64,000 nt of DNA from contig JAIUOK010000015.1 of the NCBI GenBank assembly GCA_020161245.1, positions 21,198 to 85,197 of the forward strand, read 5' to 3'. A program made the position numbers and the translations under genes. Positions 1 through 9,995 of this stretch are shown one piece after another. The notes under the pieces were generated by a model. The model worked only from the letters and a program-made list of their open reading frames with translations. It was not told where the DNA came from and did no database searches. Numbering within the stretch: the first letter of the stretch is position 1; every line of letters starts with the position of its first letter. This DNA comes from Actinomycetota bacterium. Its GTDB lineage: Bacteria > Actinomycetota > Actinomycetes > S36-B12 > CAIYMF01.

Positions 1-217
1 CAAGGCCGAGTACGGCCCGCGCGAGGGTGTGTCCCTCGACGAGCTCGACGGCCTCACCGTCTCCGGCGCGGATGCCGACGGCTCCCGCTGGTGGTTCAAC
101 GTCCGCCCCAGCAACACCGAGCCGCTGCTCCGGCTCAACGCCGAGGCGGCCGACGAGGCCCGCATGGCCGCGCTCCGCGACACCGTGCTGACCATCATCC
201 GTGGAGGAGCGTCGTGA
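1..217 (+). CDS. manB: Phosphomannomutase/phosphoglucomutase, C-terminal end (partial)
   Basis: Only the last 71 codons are present; the reading frame is open from base 2. They carry the C-terminal alpha-D-phosphohexomutase domain signature RPSNTEPLLRLNAEA, whose Arg-Ser-Asn-Thr loop contacts the substrate phosphate in this family. The family interconverts mannose-6-P and mannose-1-P (or the glucose forms) in the cytoplasm, supplying GDP-mannose and polysaccharide synthesis. Its stop codon overlaps the GTG of the next gene (GTGA), so the two are likely translationally coupled. The order manB, small Trm112-like gene, SIS protein matches the conserved actinobacterial block, which favours the manB assignment over other hexomutases. 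Confidence 0.85.
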   Translation, partial: KAEYGPREGVSLDELDGLTVSGADADGSRWWFNVRPSNTEPLLRLNAEAADEARMAALRDTVLTIIRGGAS

Positions 218-417
218 CCCTCGACCCCCAGCTGCTCGAGATCCTCGCCTGCCCGTGCGAGCACCATTCGCCGGTCGAGCCCGAGGGCGAGCCCGTGTCG
301 TCGCTCGTCTGCACCCGGTGCCGCACGTCGTTCCCCGTGCGCGACGGCATCCCCGTGATGCTGCTCGACGACGCGACGCCCGGCCCGCACGGCATCGGCA
401 ACCCGGTGGGGGAGTGA
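214..417 (+). CDS. Trm112-like zinc-ribbon protein (67 aa)
   Basis: A small protein of the UPF0434/Trm112 family. It begins LDPQLLEILACP, has a CACP-type first half and a CTRCRTSF second half, and ends with DGIPVMLL, the usual layout of this one-domain family. The four Cys (CPC and CTRC) could form a zinc ribbon. Family members act as partners of methyltransferases; the bacterial role is poorly defined. The GTG start overlaps the manB stop and has GGAGGA just upstream. A single small gene in this exact place between manB and the SIS protein is typical of actinobacteria. The start is well supported by the overlap. Confidence 0.85.
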   Translation: MTLDPQLLEILACPCEHHSPVEPEGEPVSSLVCTRCRTSFPVRDGIPVMLLDDATPGPHGIGNPVGE

Positions 418-424
418 TCCGGAC

Positions 425-1567
425 GTGACCCGCGCCTACCCCGACGACGCCGTCCTCGACGACGTCGACGCGCTGCTCGCCGCCGATCCCGGCCTCATGC
501 TGCGCGCGACGGCCGACGCCGGCGCCCAGATCCGCCGCGTCCTGGCCTCGGTCGACCGCGACGCCATCCGCCGCGTCGCCGACGACGGCCGGCCCCGCTC
601 GGTCGTGGTCGTCGGCATGGGCGGCTCCGGCATCAGCGGCGACGTGCTCACGGCCGTGTGCGGCTCCGGCTGCCCGGTGCAGGTGGCCACGCTGCGCGGG
701 TACGCGCTGCCCGGCTGGGTCGGACCGCTCGACCTCGTGATCGCGGTGTCGTGCTCGGGCACCACCGAGGAGACGCTCCAGCTGGCCGCCGAGGCGGTCA
801 AGCGCGGCAGCCGCGTCGTGGGGGTGGGCTCCGCCGGCTCGCCGCTCGAGGAGACCGTCCGCTCGACGTCGTCCGGTGTGTTCCTCGCCGTCGACCCCGG
901 CGACCTCATGCCGCGCGCGTCGCTGTGGCTGCTGTCGACGCCGCTGCTGCTGCTCGCCCACGCCCTCGGGCTCGCCGACGTGCCCGACTCCGCGCTCGAG
1001 CGCGCGGCCGATGTCCTCGACGAGGTGGCCACCGAGTGCGGCGTGTCCGTCCCGCTCGCCGACAACCCGGCGAAGCTGCTCGGTGCCGCGCTCGCGGGCT
1101 CCCTGCCGATGGTGTGGGGCACGTCGTTCGTCGGCGACCTGGCGGCGTACCGGTTCTCCTGCCAGCTCAACGAGAACGCGAAGCTGCCGGTCGCCTGGGG
1201 CCAGATCCCCGAGGCCAACCACAACCAGGTCGTCGCGCTCGACGGCCCGTTCGCGTCCGCCCCGGTCGACGACATCTTCCGCGACCCGTTCGAGGACGGC
1301 GCCGGGCCCGCGCGGCTGCGGCTCGTGCTGCTGCGCGACACCGACGAGCACCCGCAGGACGCCCGCAGGGCCGACGTCACCCTCGACATCGCCCAGCGCC
1401 GCGGCGTGCCGGTGCACGTCGTCACCGCGCGCCCGGGCCACGTCGTCGAGCGCATCGCGTCGCTCACCGGCGTCAGCGACTGGTCGAGCGTCTACGCGGC
1501 CATCTCGCTGGGGATCGACCCGAGCCCCATCGCACCCATCAACGAGCTGAAGGCGCGGATCGCGTGA
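425..1567 (+). CDS. SIS-domain phosphosugar isomerase-like protein
   Basis: A 380-aa protein with an N-terminal SIS domain and a C-terminal bacterial phosphoglucose/phosphomannose isomerase domain. The phosphosugar-binding loop GMGGSGISGD is at residues 64-73 and a second SIS motif SCSGTTEETLQ at about 109-119. The C-terminal part holds ENAKLPVAWGQIPEANHNQ, typical of the bifunctional PGI/PMI group. The predicted reaction is aldose-ketose isomerisation of a hexose 6-phosphate, but many actinobacterial members are uncharacterised and may have lost it. It lies next to manB, so a role in mannose-phosphate supply is an inference from context. GTG start seven bases after the preceding stop. Confidence 0.8.
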   Translation: MTRAYPDDAVLDDVDALLAADPGLMLRATADAGAQIRRVLASVDRDAIRRVADDGRPRSVVVVGMGGSGISGDVLTAVCGSGCPVQVATLRGYALPGWVGPLDLVIAVSCSGTTEETLQLAAEAVKRGSRVVGVGSAGSPLEETVRSTSSGVFLAVDPGDLMPRASLWLLSTPLLLLAHALGLADVPDSALERAADVLDEVATECGVSVPLADNPAKLLGAALAGSLPMVWGTSFVGDLAAYRFSCQLNENAKLPVAWGQIPEANHNQVVALDGPFASAPVDDIFRDPFEDGAGPARLRLVLLRDTDEHPQDARRADVTLDIAQRRGVPVHVVTARPGHVVERIASLTGVSDWSSVYAAISLGIDPSPIAPINELKARIA

Positions 1568-2523
1568 GCACCGAGGGCGGCACCAAGGCGGTGGTGGCGG
1601 CGCTCGCCGCCAACCTGGGCATCGCGGTCACCAAGTTCGGCGCCTGGTTCATCACCGGCTCGAGCTCGATGCTCTCCGAGGCGATCCACTCCTGCGCCGA
1701 CTCCGGAAACCAGGTGCTGCTGCTCGTCGGCGGCAAGCGCGCCAAGCGCGAGGCCGACGACTCCCACCAGTTCGGCTACGGGCGCGTCCGCTACGTCTAC
1801 GCGTTCGTCGTCTCGATCGTGCTGTTCTGCCTCGGCGGCCTGTTCTCGATCTACGAGGGCTGGCACAAGTTCCACGACCCCGAGGAGCTCAACGACCCGA
1901 TCGTGGCCTTCGTGGTGCTGGGCATCGCGATCGTGCTGGAGGGCTTCTCCTTCCGCACGGCGCTGCGCGAGTCGAACCGCAGCCGGGGGAAGAAGTCGCT
2001 GTTCCGGTTCATCCGCGACGCCCGCCAGCCCGAGCTGCCCGTCGTGCTGCTCGAGGACTTCGGCGCGCTGATCGGCCTCGTCTTCGCGCTGCTCGGCGTC
2101 ACCCTCGCGGTGGTGACGGGCGACGCCCGGTGGGACGGCATCGGTGCGCTGGCCATCGGCAGCCTGCTGCTGGTGATCGCGGTGTTCCTGGCCTTCGAGA
2201 TGTCGTCGATGCTGGTCGGCGAGAGCGCCGTGCCCGAGCAGCAGAGCGCCGTGCAGGCCGCGATCGAGAGCTCGTCGACCGTCGACCGCGTCATCCACCT
2301 GCGCACCCTGCACACGGGCCCGGACGAGATCATGGTGGCCGCCAAGATCGCCGTCGGCGGCACCGACACCGCCGCCGACGTGGCGCGGGCCATCGACGAG
2401 GTCGAGCGCTCGATCAGGGCCGCCGTGCCGGAGGCGCGCTGGATCTACCTCGAGCCCGACATCGACCGCGGTCCGGCGGCCGAGACCGCGGCCCCCGCTC
2501 CGGCCGACGTCCCCCACCCCTGA
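1564..2523 (+). CDS. Cation diffusion facilitator transporter (ZNT9-like group)
   Basis: A 319-aa inner-membrane protein of the CDF family, started at the GTG that overlaps the upstream TGA. Hydrophobic segments occur at about 8-30, 45-60, 78-98, 112-130, 160-185 and 190-212, followed by a cytoplasmic ZT-dimer-like domain with DRVIHLRTLHTGPDEIMV. The first metal half-site is intact (H42 and D46 in SEAIHSCAD). The TM5 half-site reads LLEDFGALIG instead of HxxxD, as in the ZNT9-like branch, so zinc export should not be assumed. The sequence HQFGYGRVRYVYAF is typical of that branch. The C-terminal 20 residues are Ala/Pro-rich and likely disordered. Confidence 0.8.
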   Translation: MSTEGGTKAVVAALAANLGIAVTKFGAWFITGSSSMLSEAIHSCADSGNQVLLLVGGKRAKREADDSHQFGYGRVRYVYAFVVSIVLFCLGGLFSIYEGWHKFHDPEELNDPIVAFVVLGIAIVLEGFSFRTALRESNRSRGKKSLFRFIRDARQPELPVVLLEDFGALIGLVFALLGVTLAVVTGDARWDGIGALAIGSLLLVIAVFLAFEMSSMLVGESAVPEQQSAVQAAIESSSTVDRVIHLRTLHTGPDEIMVAAKIAVGGTDTAADVARAIDEVERSIRAAVPEARWIYLEPDIDRGPAAETAAPAPADVPHP

Positions 2524-2670
2524 CCGGGCGGGGTTTCGCCAACCGGGCGGTCGTCGGGCACAATGGATCCCGTTCTAGCGGTGACGACGCCCGCGTGAGC
2601 AGCCGGCGGACCAACGAGGCCTCGTGACGTCCGTCGCGGCAGGCCCCCCTGCGGGGTCGAAGGAGCCACG
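2524..2670 (+). promoter_or_regulatory. sahH leader region, weak promoter only
   Basis: This 147-base gap precedes sahH. A CACAAT hexamer at 2559-2564 could be a -10 box, with a weak TTCGCC at 2535-2540 as -35 (18-base spacing). The region is rich in short G/C runs and might fold, but I do not see the conserved core of the SAH riboswitch, although that element controls sahH in some bacteria. A good Shine-Dalgarno, AAGGAG at 2660-2665, selects the TTG start at 2671. Confidence 0.3.
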
Positions 2671-4110
<1,440 letters not shown>

Positions 4111-4117
4111 CGGACCT

Positions 4118-4900
4118 GTGGCCGTCGACCAGCCCGACCTGACGGGGGCGCCCTACCCGGGCGCCCCCGTCACGTATGCCGAGGCCCGCGACTCCGGCGT
4201 CCCGCTGAAGCGGATGCGCTGGGGTCTGGCCGACGTCGCGATCAGCATGCTGCTCGCGGTCATCGTGCCCGTCATCGTGCTCTCGGTGATGGCGGCGGCA
4301 GGGGTGGGGCCGGGCACCGTGCCGTTCTTCCTGGCCACGTTCACCACCCCGTGGATCGGGTTCGGGGTCTGGCCGTGGCTCACGACGCGGCTGCAGGGCA
4401 ACGGGCCCCGGATCGACCTCGGGCTGTCGTTCCGGTGGTCCGACGTCGGCTGGGGGCTGCTCGGCGGCGTCGCCTGCATCGGGCTCGGCACCCTGGTCGC
4501 CACGATCACCACGCTGATCTTCGGCGAGTTCGGCTCCGCAGCCGGCGACGCGATCGTCGACGCCGGAGTTCCGAAGGCCGTCGTACTGCTCGTCATCGTG
4601 CTCATCGTCACGGTGGGGCCGCTCTGCGAGGAGCTGTGCTTCCGCGGCCTGGCGTTCGCGGCGACGGCCCGCTTCGCGGCGAGGATGGGCTGGGCCGCCG
4701 TCCCCGTGGCCACCGTCGTCTCGGCGCTGCTGTTCACCCTCATCCACTTCGAGCCGGTGCGGATCGGCGTCCTGCTGGTCATCGGCCTCGTGCTCAGCGT
4801 CCTGCGGGCCCGCACGGGCCGGCTCGGCGCTCCGGTGATCGCCCACGGCGTGAACAACGCCGTGGCCGTCGTCGAGCTGGTCCGGATCCTGTTCAGCTAG
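4118..4900 (+). CDS. CPBP-family intramembrane metalloprotease
   Basis: A 260-aa multi-spanning membrane protein with about seven hydrophobic helices. The CPBP (Abi/Rce1) motifs are all present: EELCFRG at about 169-175 (the EExxxR motif), FTLIHF at about 208-213 (FxxxH) and HGVNN near the end (HxxxN). These Glu and His residues form the catalytic metal site of the Rce1-like glutamyl proteases. The N-terminal 35 residues are Pro/Gly-rich and cytoplasmic. Substrates are unknown; bacterial relatives take part in peptide maturation, self-immunity or membrane protein turnover. The GTG is eight bases past the sahH stop, so co-transcription is likely. Confidence 0.85.
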   Translation: MAVDQPDLTGAPYPGAPVTYAEARDSGVPLKRMRWGLADVAISMLLAVIVPVIVLSVMAAAGVGPGTVPFFLATFTTPWIGFGVWPWLTTRLQGNGPRIDLGLSFRWSDVGWGLLGGVACIGLGTLVATITTLIFGEFGSAAGDAIVDAGVPKAVVLLVIVLIVTVGPLCEELCFRGLAFAATARFAARMGWAAVPVATVVSALLFTLIHFEPVRIGVLLVIGLVLSVLRARTGRLGAPVIAHGVNNAVAVVELVRILFS

Positions 4901-5060
4901 CGGCCCGGAACCATCCGGTCACACCGCGCGTCCGCGTAGCGGTGACGTCCGGGCCGACGGGGCCGCGCCGATCGACGTCGTCGGGGCAGCCGCCCCGGCG
5001 TCGTACCCTTGTCCCTGCGTCCCACCGCCCCCGCCAGCCCTCGACTGCTCTGGACCGCCG

Positions 5061-6944
5061 ATGACCTCGACCGCCGTGGCGGCGCCCCAGGCGCGCCCCC
5101 GGGCGGCAGCGTGGACGCACATGCCCGGCCTCGACGGCGTCCGGGCGATCGCCGTCCTCGCGGTCGTGGTCTTCCACATGGACGAGAGCTGGCTGCCGGG
5201 CGGGTTCCTCGGCGTCGACGTCTTCTTCACCCTCTCCGGGTTCCTCATCACCTCGCTGCTGCTGGCCGAGCTCGACAGCCGCGGCAAGCTGGACTTCAAG
5301 AACTTCTACATCCGCCGCGCCCGGCGCCTGCTGCCGGCGCTGTACCTCGTGCTGGTGGCGACGTCGCTGGCTGCCGCCACCATCGCCCAGGACGCCGCCC
5401 AGCGGGTCAAGGAGGACGCCACCGCGGCGTTCTTCTACGTGACCAACTGGTGGTACATCGCCCACGGGACGTCGTACTTCGAGGCCACCGGGCGCCCGCC
5501 GATGCTGCAGCACCTGTGGTCGCTCGCGGTCGAGGAGCAGTTCTACTTCGTCTGGCCGGTGCTGTGCGTCCTGCTGTGGAAGCTGGGCCGGCGCCGCGGC
5601 GTGCGCGTGGGCGCGGCCGTGGGTGCGCTGGTGTCCACCGCGCTGATGGCCTGGTTCGCCGTCCGCGACGGCATGCCCTCGCTGGCCGACCCCAGCCGCA
5701 TCTACTTCGGCTCCGACACCCACGCCATGACCCTGCTCGTGGGCGCGGTGCTCGCCACGTTCTGGTCGCCCGCCCGCCTCAAGGAGAAGCTGACCGGCCG
5801 CGGGATCAGCGCCGTCAGCGCCTCGGGCGCGGCCGCCCTGCTCGCCCTGTTCGTCATCTTCGCCGCCGTCGGCTACGACACCCCGGCGCTGTACCGCGGC
5901 GGCTTCCTCGTCGTGGGCCTGGTCACCGCGGTGGTCGTCGCCGCGGCCGCCGTCACCGAGTCCGGCTTCGCGGGCGCCCTCGGCCGGCAGCCGTTCCGCT
6001 GGATCGGCGAGCGGTCGTACGGCATCTACCTGTGGCACTGGCCCGTCTTCATGCTGCTGCGCCCGGGCATCGACCTCGACGCCGAGGGCTGGCCGGTGCA
6101 GGTGGCGCGCCTGGTCATCACCTTCGGCCTCGCGGAGCTGAGCTACCGCTACGTCGAGATGCCGATCCGGCACGGGCTCATCGGCCGCATGTGGGCGTCG
6201 TGGAAGGAGGCCGGCGGCTTCGCGATGTTCGGCCGCGCGGCCACGGCTGTCGTGGCCGCCGTCGCCGTCGTCGCGGCCCTCGGCTTCGGCCTCGCCCACG
6301 CGCAGGAGCCGACCCTCGAGGACGCGCTCGGCGGAATCTCCGGGGTGGGCGATGAGGACCTCACCCCGACGTCCGCGGCGCCCACGCCCACGACCTCGGG
6401 CAGCGCGAAGCCGACCGACAAGCCCAAGCCGCCGCCCGGGCCGCCCGTGGTGCCGGCGGGCGAGTCGGTCGTCGGGCTGCCCACCACCACGGTGGGCGAC
6501 TCCGTCATGCTCGCCGCCCGCGACGCCCTGCGCGAGGAGATCCCCAAGGTCACCGTCGACGCCGAGGTGAGCCGGCAGTCCGGCAAGGTGTTCTCGCGCA
6601 TCCGGCAGCGGGCCGCGGCCGGCAAGCTCGGCGACGTCGTGGTGATCCACACCGGCACCAACGGCACGATCGTGAAGAGCGAGCTGGTCCAGACGCTGAC
6701 CTTCCTCAAGGACCGAAGCCGCGTGGTGCTCGTGACCGTGAAAGCCGACCGCCCGTGGGTCGACGGCAACAACCGGATCCTCAAGTCCGTGGCCGAGCAG
6801 TTCAAGGGCACCAACGTGCGCCTCGCCGACTGGGTGAAGGTGTCCAAGGGCCACCGCGACTGGTTCTACGCCGACGGCATCCACACCAAGAGCAACGGCA
6901 GCGAGCAGTACGCCCTCATGATCAAGAAGGCGATGAGCTCCTGA
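5061..6944 (+). CDS. Membrane acyltransferase (AT3) fused to an SGNH domain
   Basis: A 627-aa OafA/YrhL-type protein. The N-terminal acyltransferase-3 domain (about residues 20-395) starts with GLDGVRAIAVLAVVVFH and has about ten membrane helices, including LGVDVFFTLSGFLIT and WSLAVEEQFYFVWP. A Pro/Thr-rich linker (about 430-470) leads to an extracytoplasmic SGNH hydrolase-like domain with VGDSVM (nucleophile Ser), HTGTNG and DGIHT (catalytic Asp/His). Such fusions move acyl groups across the membrane and place them on cell-wall or exported glycans; the acceptor here is unknown. It converges on a lone SGNH lipoprotein 13 bases away whose domain is similar, which suggests a common target. Confidence 0.88.
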   Translation: MTSTAVAAPQARPRAAAWTHMPGLDGVRAIAVLAVVVFHMDESWLPGGFLGVDVFFTLSGFLITSLLLAELDSRGKLDFKNFYIRRARRLLPALYLVLVATSLAAATIAQDAAQRVKEDATAAFFYVTNWWYIAHGTSYFEATGRPPMLQHLWSLAVEEQFYFVWPVLCVLLWKLGRRRGVRVGAAVGALVSTALMAWFAVRDGMPSLADPSRIYFGSDTHAMTLLVGAVLATFWSPARLKEKLTGRGISAVSASGAAALLALFVIFAAVGYDTPALYRGGFLVVGLVTAVVVAAAAVTESGFAGALGRQPFRWIGERSYGIYLWHWPVFMLLRPGIDLDAEGWPVQVARLVITFGLAELSYRYVEMPIRHGLIGRMWASWKEAGGFAMFGRAATAVVAAVAVVAALGFGLAHAQEPTLEDALGGISGVGDEDLTPTSAAPTPTTSGSAKPTDKPKPPPGPPVVPAGESVVGLPTTTVGDSVMLAARDALREEIPKVTVDAEVSRQSGKVFSRIRQRAAAGKLGDVVVIHTGTNGTIVKSELVQTLTFLKDRSRVVLVTVKADRPWVDGNNRILKSVAEQFKGTNVRLADWVKVSKGHRDWFYADGIHTKSNGSEQYALMIKKAMSS

Positions 6945-6957
6945 CGCTGCGGCGTCC

Positions 6958-7659
6958 CTACAGCCCGTAGCGGTCGACGGCGGCGTCGATGAAGTTCGCG
7001 TAGGCGGTGCGGCCGGTCGGCGTCAGGTGGATGCCGTCGCTGTACAGCCACGACGACCGGCCCTTCGAGTAGCCGTACCAGTCGACGACCATGGCGCGGA
7101 TCGGTGCGAATGCGGCGTCGCAGGACCTCAGGGTGCGGTTGTTGGCGCCCTGCCAGACGCGCGGCACCCGGTTGTTGACGAGGAACACCCGCCGGCCGGT
7201 GCCGGCCGCCGACACGATCGCCTTGCAGTCCGACAGCGCGATGTAGCCGTTGGTGCCGAGGTGAACGATCACCTGACGGGGCAGGGTGCCGGCGGCCTTG
7301 CGATTGCGGATGATCGACACGGCGGTGGCGAACTGCCGGCTCTCGGTCGCGTTGACGACGAAGCCGCGCGTCTGCAGCCGCGTTCTGGCGCCGAGCATCA
7401 CCGAGTCGCCGACGGCATAGCGGCCGGCGCGCGCGAGCGCGGTCGGGGCGGCGGCGCGCGCGGTGGACGTCGTCGCCGCGGGAGCCGAGGGGGCCAGCGA
7501 CGCCGATCCGACCAGCGAGCCGGCCGACGCGTACGCCGACACGGAGGGGGACGGGGTCGCCGTGGCTGTCGGGGCGGCCGAGGCCGGCGGCGCCGACGAG
7601 CAGGCGGACACCAGCAGGGCCAGGGACGCCGTGGCGGCGCCGAGCGCGATGCGGTTCAC
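6958..7659 (-). CDS. SGNH-domain lipoprotein
   Basis: A 233-aa exported lipoprotein. The signal peptide ends in the lipobox LVSAC, with the acylated Cys at residue 20. A low-complexity Ala/Ser/Pro/Thr linker runs to about 75, then an SGNH hydrolase-like domain has AVGDSVMLGAR (Ser), LGTNGY and YSDGIHLTPTG (Asp/His). It resembles the C-terminal domain of the neighbouring acyltransferase in motif spacing and wording (GDSVML, xTNG, DGIHx). The two genes converge. A role in acyl transfer or removal on cell-surface glycans is inferred from the domain and context; no substrate is evident. A GTG/ATG alternative does not affect the lipobox. Confidence 0.8.
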   Translation of the reverse strand: MNRIALGAATASLALLVSACSSAPPASAAPTATATPSPSVSAYASAGSLVGSASLAPSAPAATTSTARAAAPTALARAGRYAVGDSVMLGARTRLQTRGFVVNATESRQFATAVSIIRNRKAAGTLPRQVIVHLGTNGYIALSDCKAIVSAAGTGRRVFLVNNRVPRVWQGANNRTLRSCDAAFAPIRAMVVDWYGYSKGRSSWLYSDGIHLTPTGRTAYANFIDAAVDRYGL

Positions 7660-7717
7660 CCGTCCACCGTAACGCGGTGCCGTCGGGCCGCAGCCGGGCG
7701 GCCGGGCGCGGGGCCGG

Positions 7718-8638
7718 TCAGACCGGTGGCGCGAACGGCCCGGCGTCGGGAGGGGCCGTGCTCGGCCGTGCGGGGGCGGCGGCAGGGGGAGCGGGTGCCG
7801 CGGTGGCCGACGTCACAGGCGCGGCCGTCGGCGCGACCGGCAGGGCCACGCCCTCGGTGCGGGCGCGGTAGGTGGCGGCGCTCGACCGGCGCATGCGCTC
7901 GGTGAGCACGGCGGCGAGGTACGCCTCGGGGTGCGTCCCGGGCGGCGGGGGCGGTGTCACGTACGCCGAGAACTCCGCGGCCAGCTGTTGGCCCATCGCA
8001 GCACGCACGTCGGGGGCGAGGGTGCCGGCCCGGGCGAGCAGCTGGCGGGCCTGCAGCGCGGCGACGTCGGGCAGGCGTGCGAGGTCGAGCCCCGAGGCCC
8101 ACTGCTCGAGGCCCGGGGGCATCACGTAGCTGAGCTGCAGCGGGCGCGCGGCGGCCGGCACCCGCTCGCGGATCACGACGGTGCCGGCGAAGTGGTCGCC
8201 GATGCGCTGGCCCTGCTTGGAGGCCAGCGAGGTGATGAGGCCCGCCGCACCCGACGTGATCCAGAAGTCCACGATCATGAACAGCGCCCGGACGAACGAG
8301 TGCCGGAAGCGCACGGGGCCGCCGTCGGTGCGCACGACCCGCTGGCCGGTGGCGAGCTTGCCCAGGGAGCGGCCGCGGGTGAGGGTCTCGATGAGCGCGG
8401 GCCAGCCGACGATGACGAGCACGATGCTCACGAGCGAGATGCCGGCGCCGAGGGCCTCGTCGGCGGCCGAGAGCACCTCGCCGGTGAGCCAGATGACGAC
8501 GAACAGCAGCACGATCTGCACCAGCAGGTCGAGCATGAGCCCGAGGGTGCGGCTGGGGAACTGGGCCACGCGCAGGTCGAGCGCGACGGCCTCGCCCGTC
8601 ACCGGGACGAGCGTCGTCCAGTCCGACTGCTGCTGCAC
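7718..8638 (-). CDS. RDD-family membrane protein
   Basis: A 306-aa protein with an N-terminal RDD domain. The usual charged signature is seen as FPSRTLGLMLDLLVQ (the R and D of the first helix), GRSLGKLATGQRVV after the second hydrophobic hairpin, and a third helix before QRIGDHFAGTVVIRER. Four membrane segments lie within the first 150 residues. The rest is a cytoplasmic tail that becomes Ala/Pro-rich after about residue 265. RDD function is undefined; some members act in ion exchange. It is divergent from the SpoIIM-like gene 48 bases away, a pairing common in actinobacteria beside the DUF58/MoxR cluster found a little downstream. Confidence 0.85.
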   Translation of the reverse strand: MQQQSDWTTLVPVTGEAVALDLRVAQFPSRTLGLMLDLLVQIVLLFVVIWLTGEVLSAADEALGAGISLVSIVLVIVGWPALIETLTRGRSLGKLATGQRVVRTDGGPVRFRHSFVRALFMIVDFWITSGAAGLITSLASKQGQRIGDHFAGTVVIRERVPAAARPLQLSYVMPPGLEQWASGLDLARLPDVAALQARQLLARAGTLAPDVRAAMGQQLAAEFSAYVTPPPPPGTHPEAYLAAVLTERMRRSSAATYRARTEGVALPVAPTAAPVTSATAAPAPPAAAPARPSTAPPDAGPFAPPV

Positions 8639-8686
8639 CCGGATAGTCTCCCCTCAGACGACCGTCGTACGGGAGGGGGCGCGCGG

Positions 8687-9688
8687 GTGGACCTCGATCC
8701 CTTCGTGGCTGCCCACGAGCAGGAGTGGCGCAGGCTCGAGGAGCTCTCCCGCCGCCGCCGGCTCTCCGGCGCCGAGGCCGACGAGCTCGTCGACCTCTAC
8801 CAGCGCACCGCGACCCACCTCTCGCTCGTGCAGTCGTCCGCTCCGGACCCGGCTCTCGTCTCGCGCCTCTCGCAGCTGGTCGCCACCGGTCGCGCGGCGG
8901 TCACGGGGGCCAGCGGCGTCTCGTGGGCGTCGGTGTCGCGGTTCGTCACGGTGTCCTTCCCGGTGGCCGTGTACCGGGCGCGCGCGTGGTGGATCACCAT
9001 CGGCATCGCCACCCTGCTGGTCTCGACCGCGATCGGCTGGTGGGTCGCCGCCAACGACGACGTCGTGGCGGCGCTGGCCACCCCGGGCGAGCTCGACCAG
9101 CTCGTCAACGGCGACTTCGCCGACTACTACACGTCCAACCCCGCGGGGTCCTTCGCCTTCCGGGTATGGACCAACAACGCGTGGGTGGCGGCGCTCGCGC
9201 TCGTGCTCGGCGCCTGCCTGTGCCTGCCCGGCGTCTACATCCTGTGGCAGAACGCCCTCAACCTCGGCCTGGTGGGCGGGCTCATGGCGGCGGGCGGCCG
9301 TCTCGACCTGTTCTTCGGCCTCATCACCCCGCACGGCCTGCTCGAGCTCACCGCCGTCTTCGTCGCGGGCGGGGCCGGCATCCGGCTCGGCTGGCAGATC
9401 ATCGCGCCGGGGCCGCGGCCCCGGTCCGTGGCGCTCGCCGAGGAGGGCCGGTCCACGCTGACGATCGCGCTCGGGCTGGTCGTCGTGCTGCTCGTCAGCG
9501 GCGTCGTCGAGGCGTTCGTGACCCCGTCGCCGCTGCCCACGTGGGCCCGGATCGGCCTCGGGGCCACGGTGTGGATCCTGTTCCTGGTCTACGTCTTCAC
9601 CCTCGGGCGCAAGGGCGCGCGCGACGGCGACGTCGGCGACCTGGTGGCCGACGCCGACCGCACCGACGTCCTGCCCTACGCGGGCTGA
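8687..9688 (+). CDS. SpoIIM-like (DUF95) membrane protein
   Basis: A 333-aa integral membrane protein. The soluble N-terminal part (residues 1-95) is rich in Arg and Glu. The membrane domain follows, with segments at about 100-122, 158-185, 190-215, 220-245, 258-280 and 285-310. It resembles stage II sporulation protein M in wording such as FRVWTNNAWVAALAL and TPHGLLELTAVFVAGGAG; in Bacillus SpoIIM takes part in peptidoglycan remodelling during engulfment. Actinobacterial copies occur in non-sporulating species beside RDD and MoxR/DUF58 genes, so a general envelope role is more likely than sporulation. The GTG start at 8687 was chosen because it begins the conserved domain just after the divergent promoter gap. 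Confidence 0.8.
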   Translation: MDLDPFVAAHEQEWRRLEELSRRRRLSGAEADELVDLYQRTATHLSLVQSSAPDPALVSRLSQLVATGRAAVTGASGVSWASVSRFVTVSFPVAVYRARAWWITIGIATLLVSTAIGWWVAANDDVVAALATPGELDQLVNGDFADYYTSNPAGSFAFRVWTNNAWVAALALVLGACLCLPGVYILWQNALNLGLVGGLMAAGGRLDLFFGLITPHGLLELTAVFVAGGAGIRLGWQIIAPGPRPRSVALAEEGRSTLTIALGLVVVLLVSGVVEAFVTPSPLPTWARIGLGATVWILFLVYVFTLGRKGARDGDVGDLVADADRTDVLPYAG

Positions 9689-9779
9689 GCCCCTCGCGCC
9701 TGCGCCGGTCGGGGCGAACCCTTCAGACCGGGTGCGTGCGGACCGATCTTCCGGGTAGTTCCTCATCCGGGAGGCTGCC

Positions 9780-9986
9780 ATGGACGTCCGCCACGAGATC
9801 GGGCTCGCCGTGCGCATCGCCGCGCTGCCCGCCCTGGGCGTGCTCGGCGTCGTGTCGGCTGTTCGCGACTCCGCAGCGCGCATCCGCGTGCGCGACGACG
9901 AGGACGCCGCCGACCGCGCCGTCGCCTGGGACCGGCTCGCGCCCGACGACCTCGCGCTCGTCCTCGACTGGAAGTACGGCCGGTAG
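9780..9986 (+). CDS. Small hypothetical protein (68 aa)
   Basis: I do not recognise this protein. It has an amphipathic or weakly membrane-seeking N-terminal stretch with AALPALGVLGVVSAV (about 14-28), followed by a charged tail rich in Arg, Asp and Ala ending LDWKYGR. A good Shine-Dalgarno (GGGAGG at about 9769-9774) precedes the ATG at suitable spacing, which supports translation. It ends ten bases before the AraC-type regulator gene, so the two may be co-transcribed. Confidence 0.5.
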   Translation: MDVRHEIGLAVRIAALPALGVLGVVSAVRDSAARIRVRDDEDAADRAVAWDRLAPDDLALVLDWKYGR

Positions 9987-9995
9987 CGTCGGGGC

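Noticed and set aside
2524..2670. SAH riboswitch upstream of sahH
   Set aside because: Position is right, but I cannot find the conserved core words or pairing; a covariance search would settle it.
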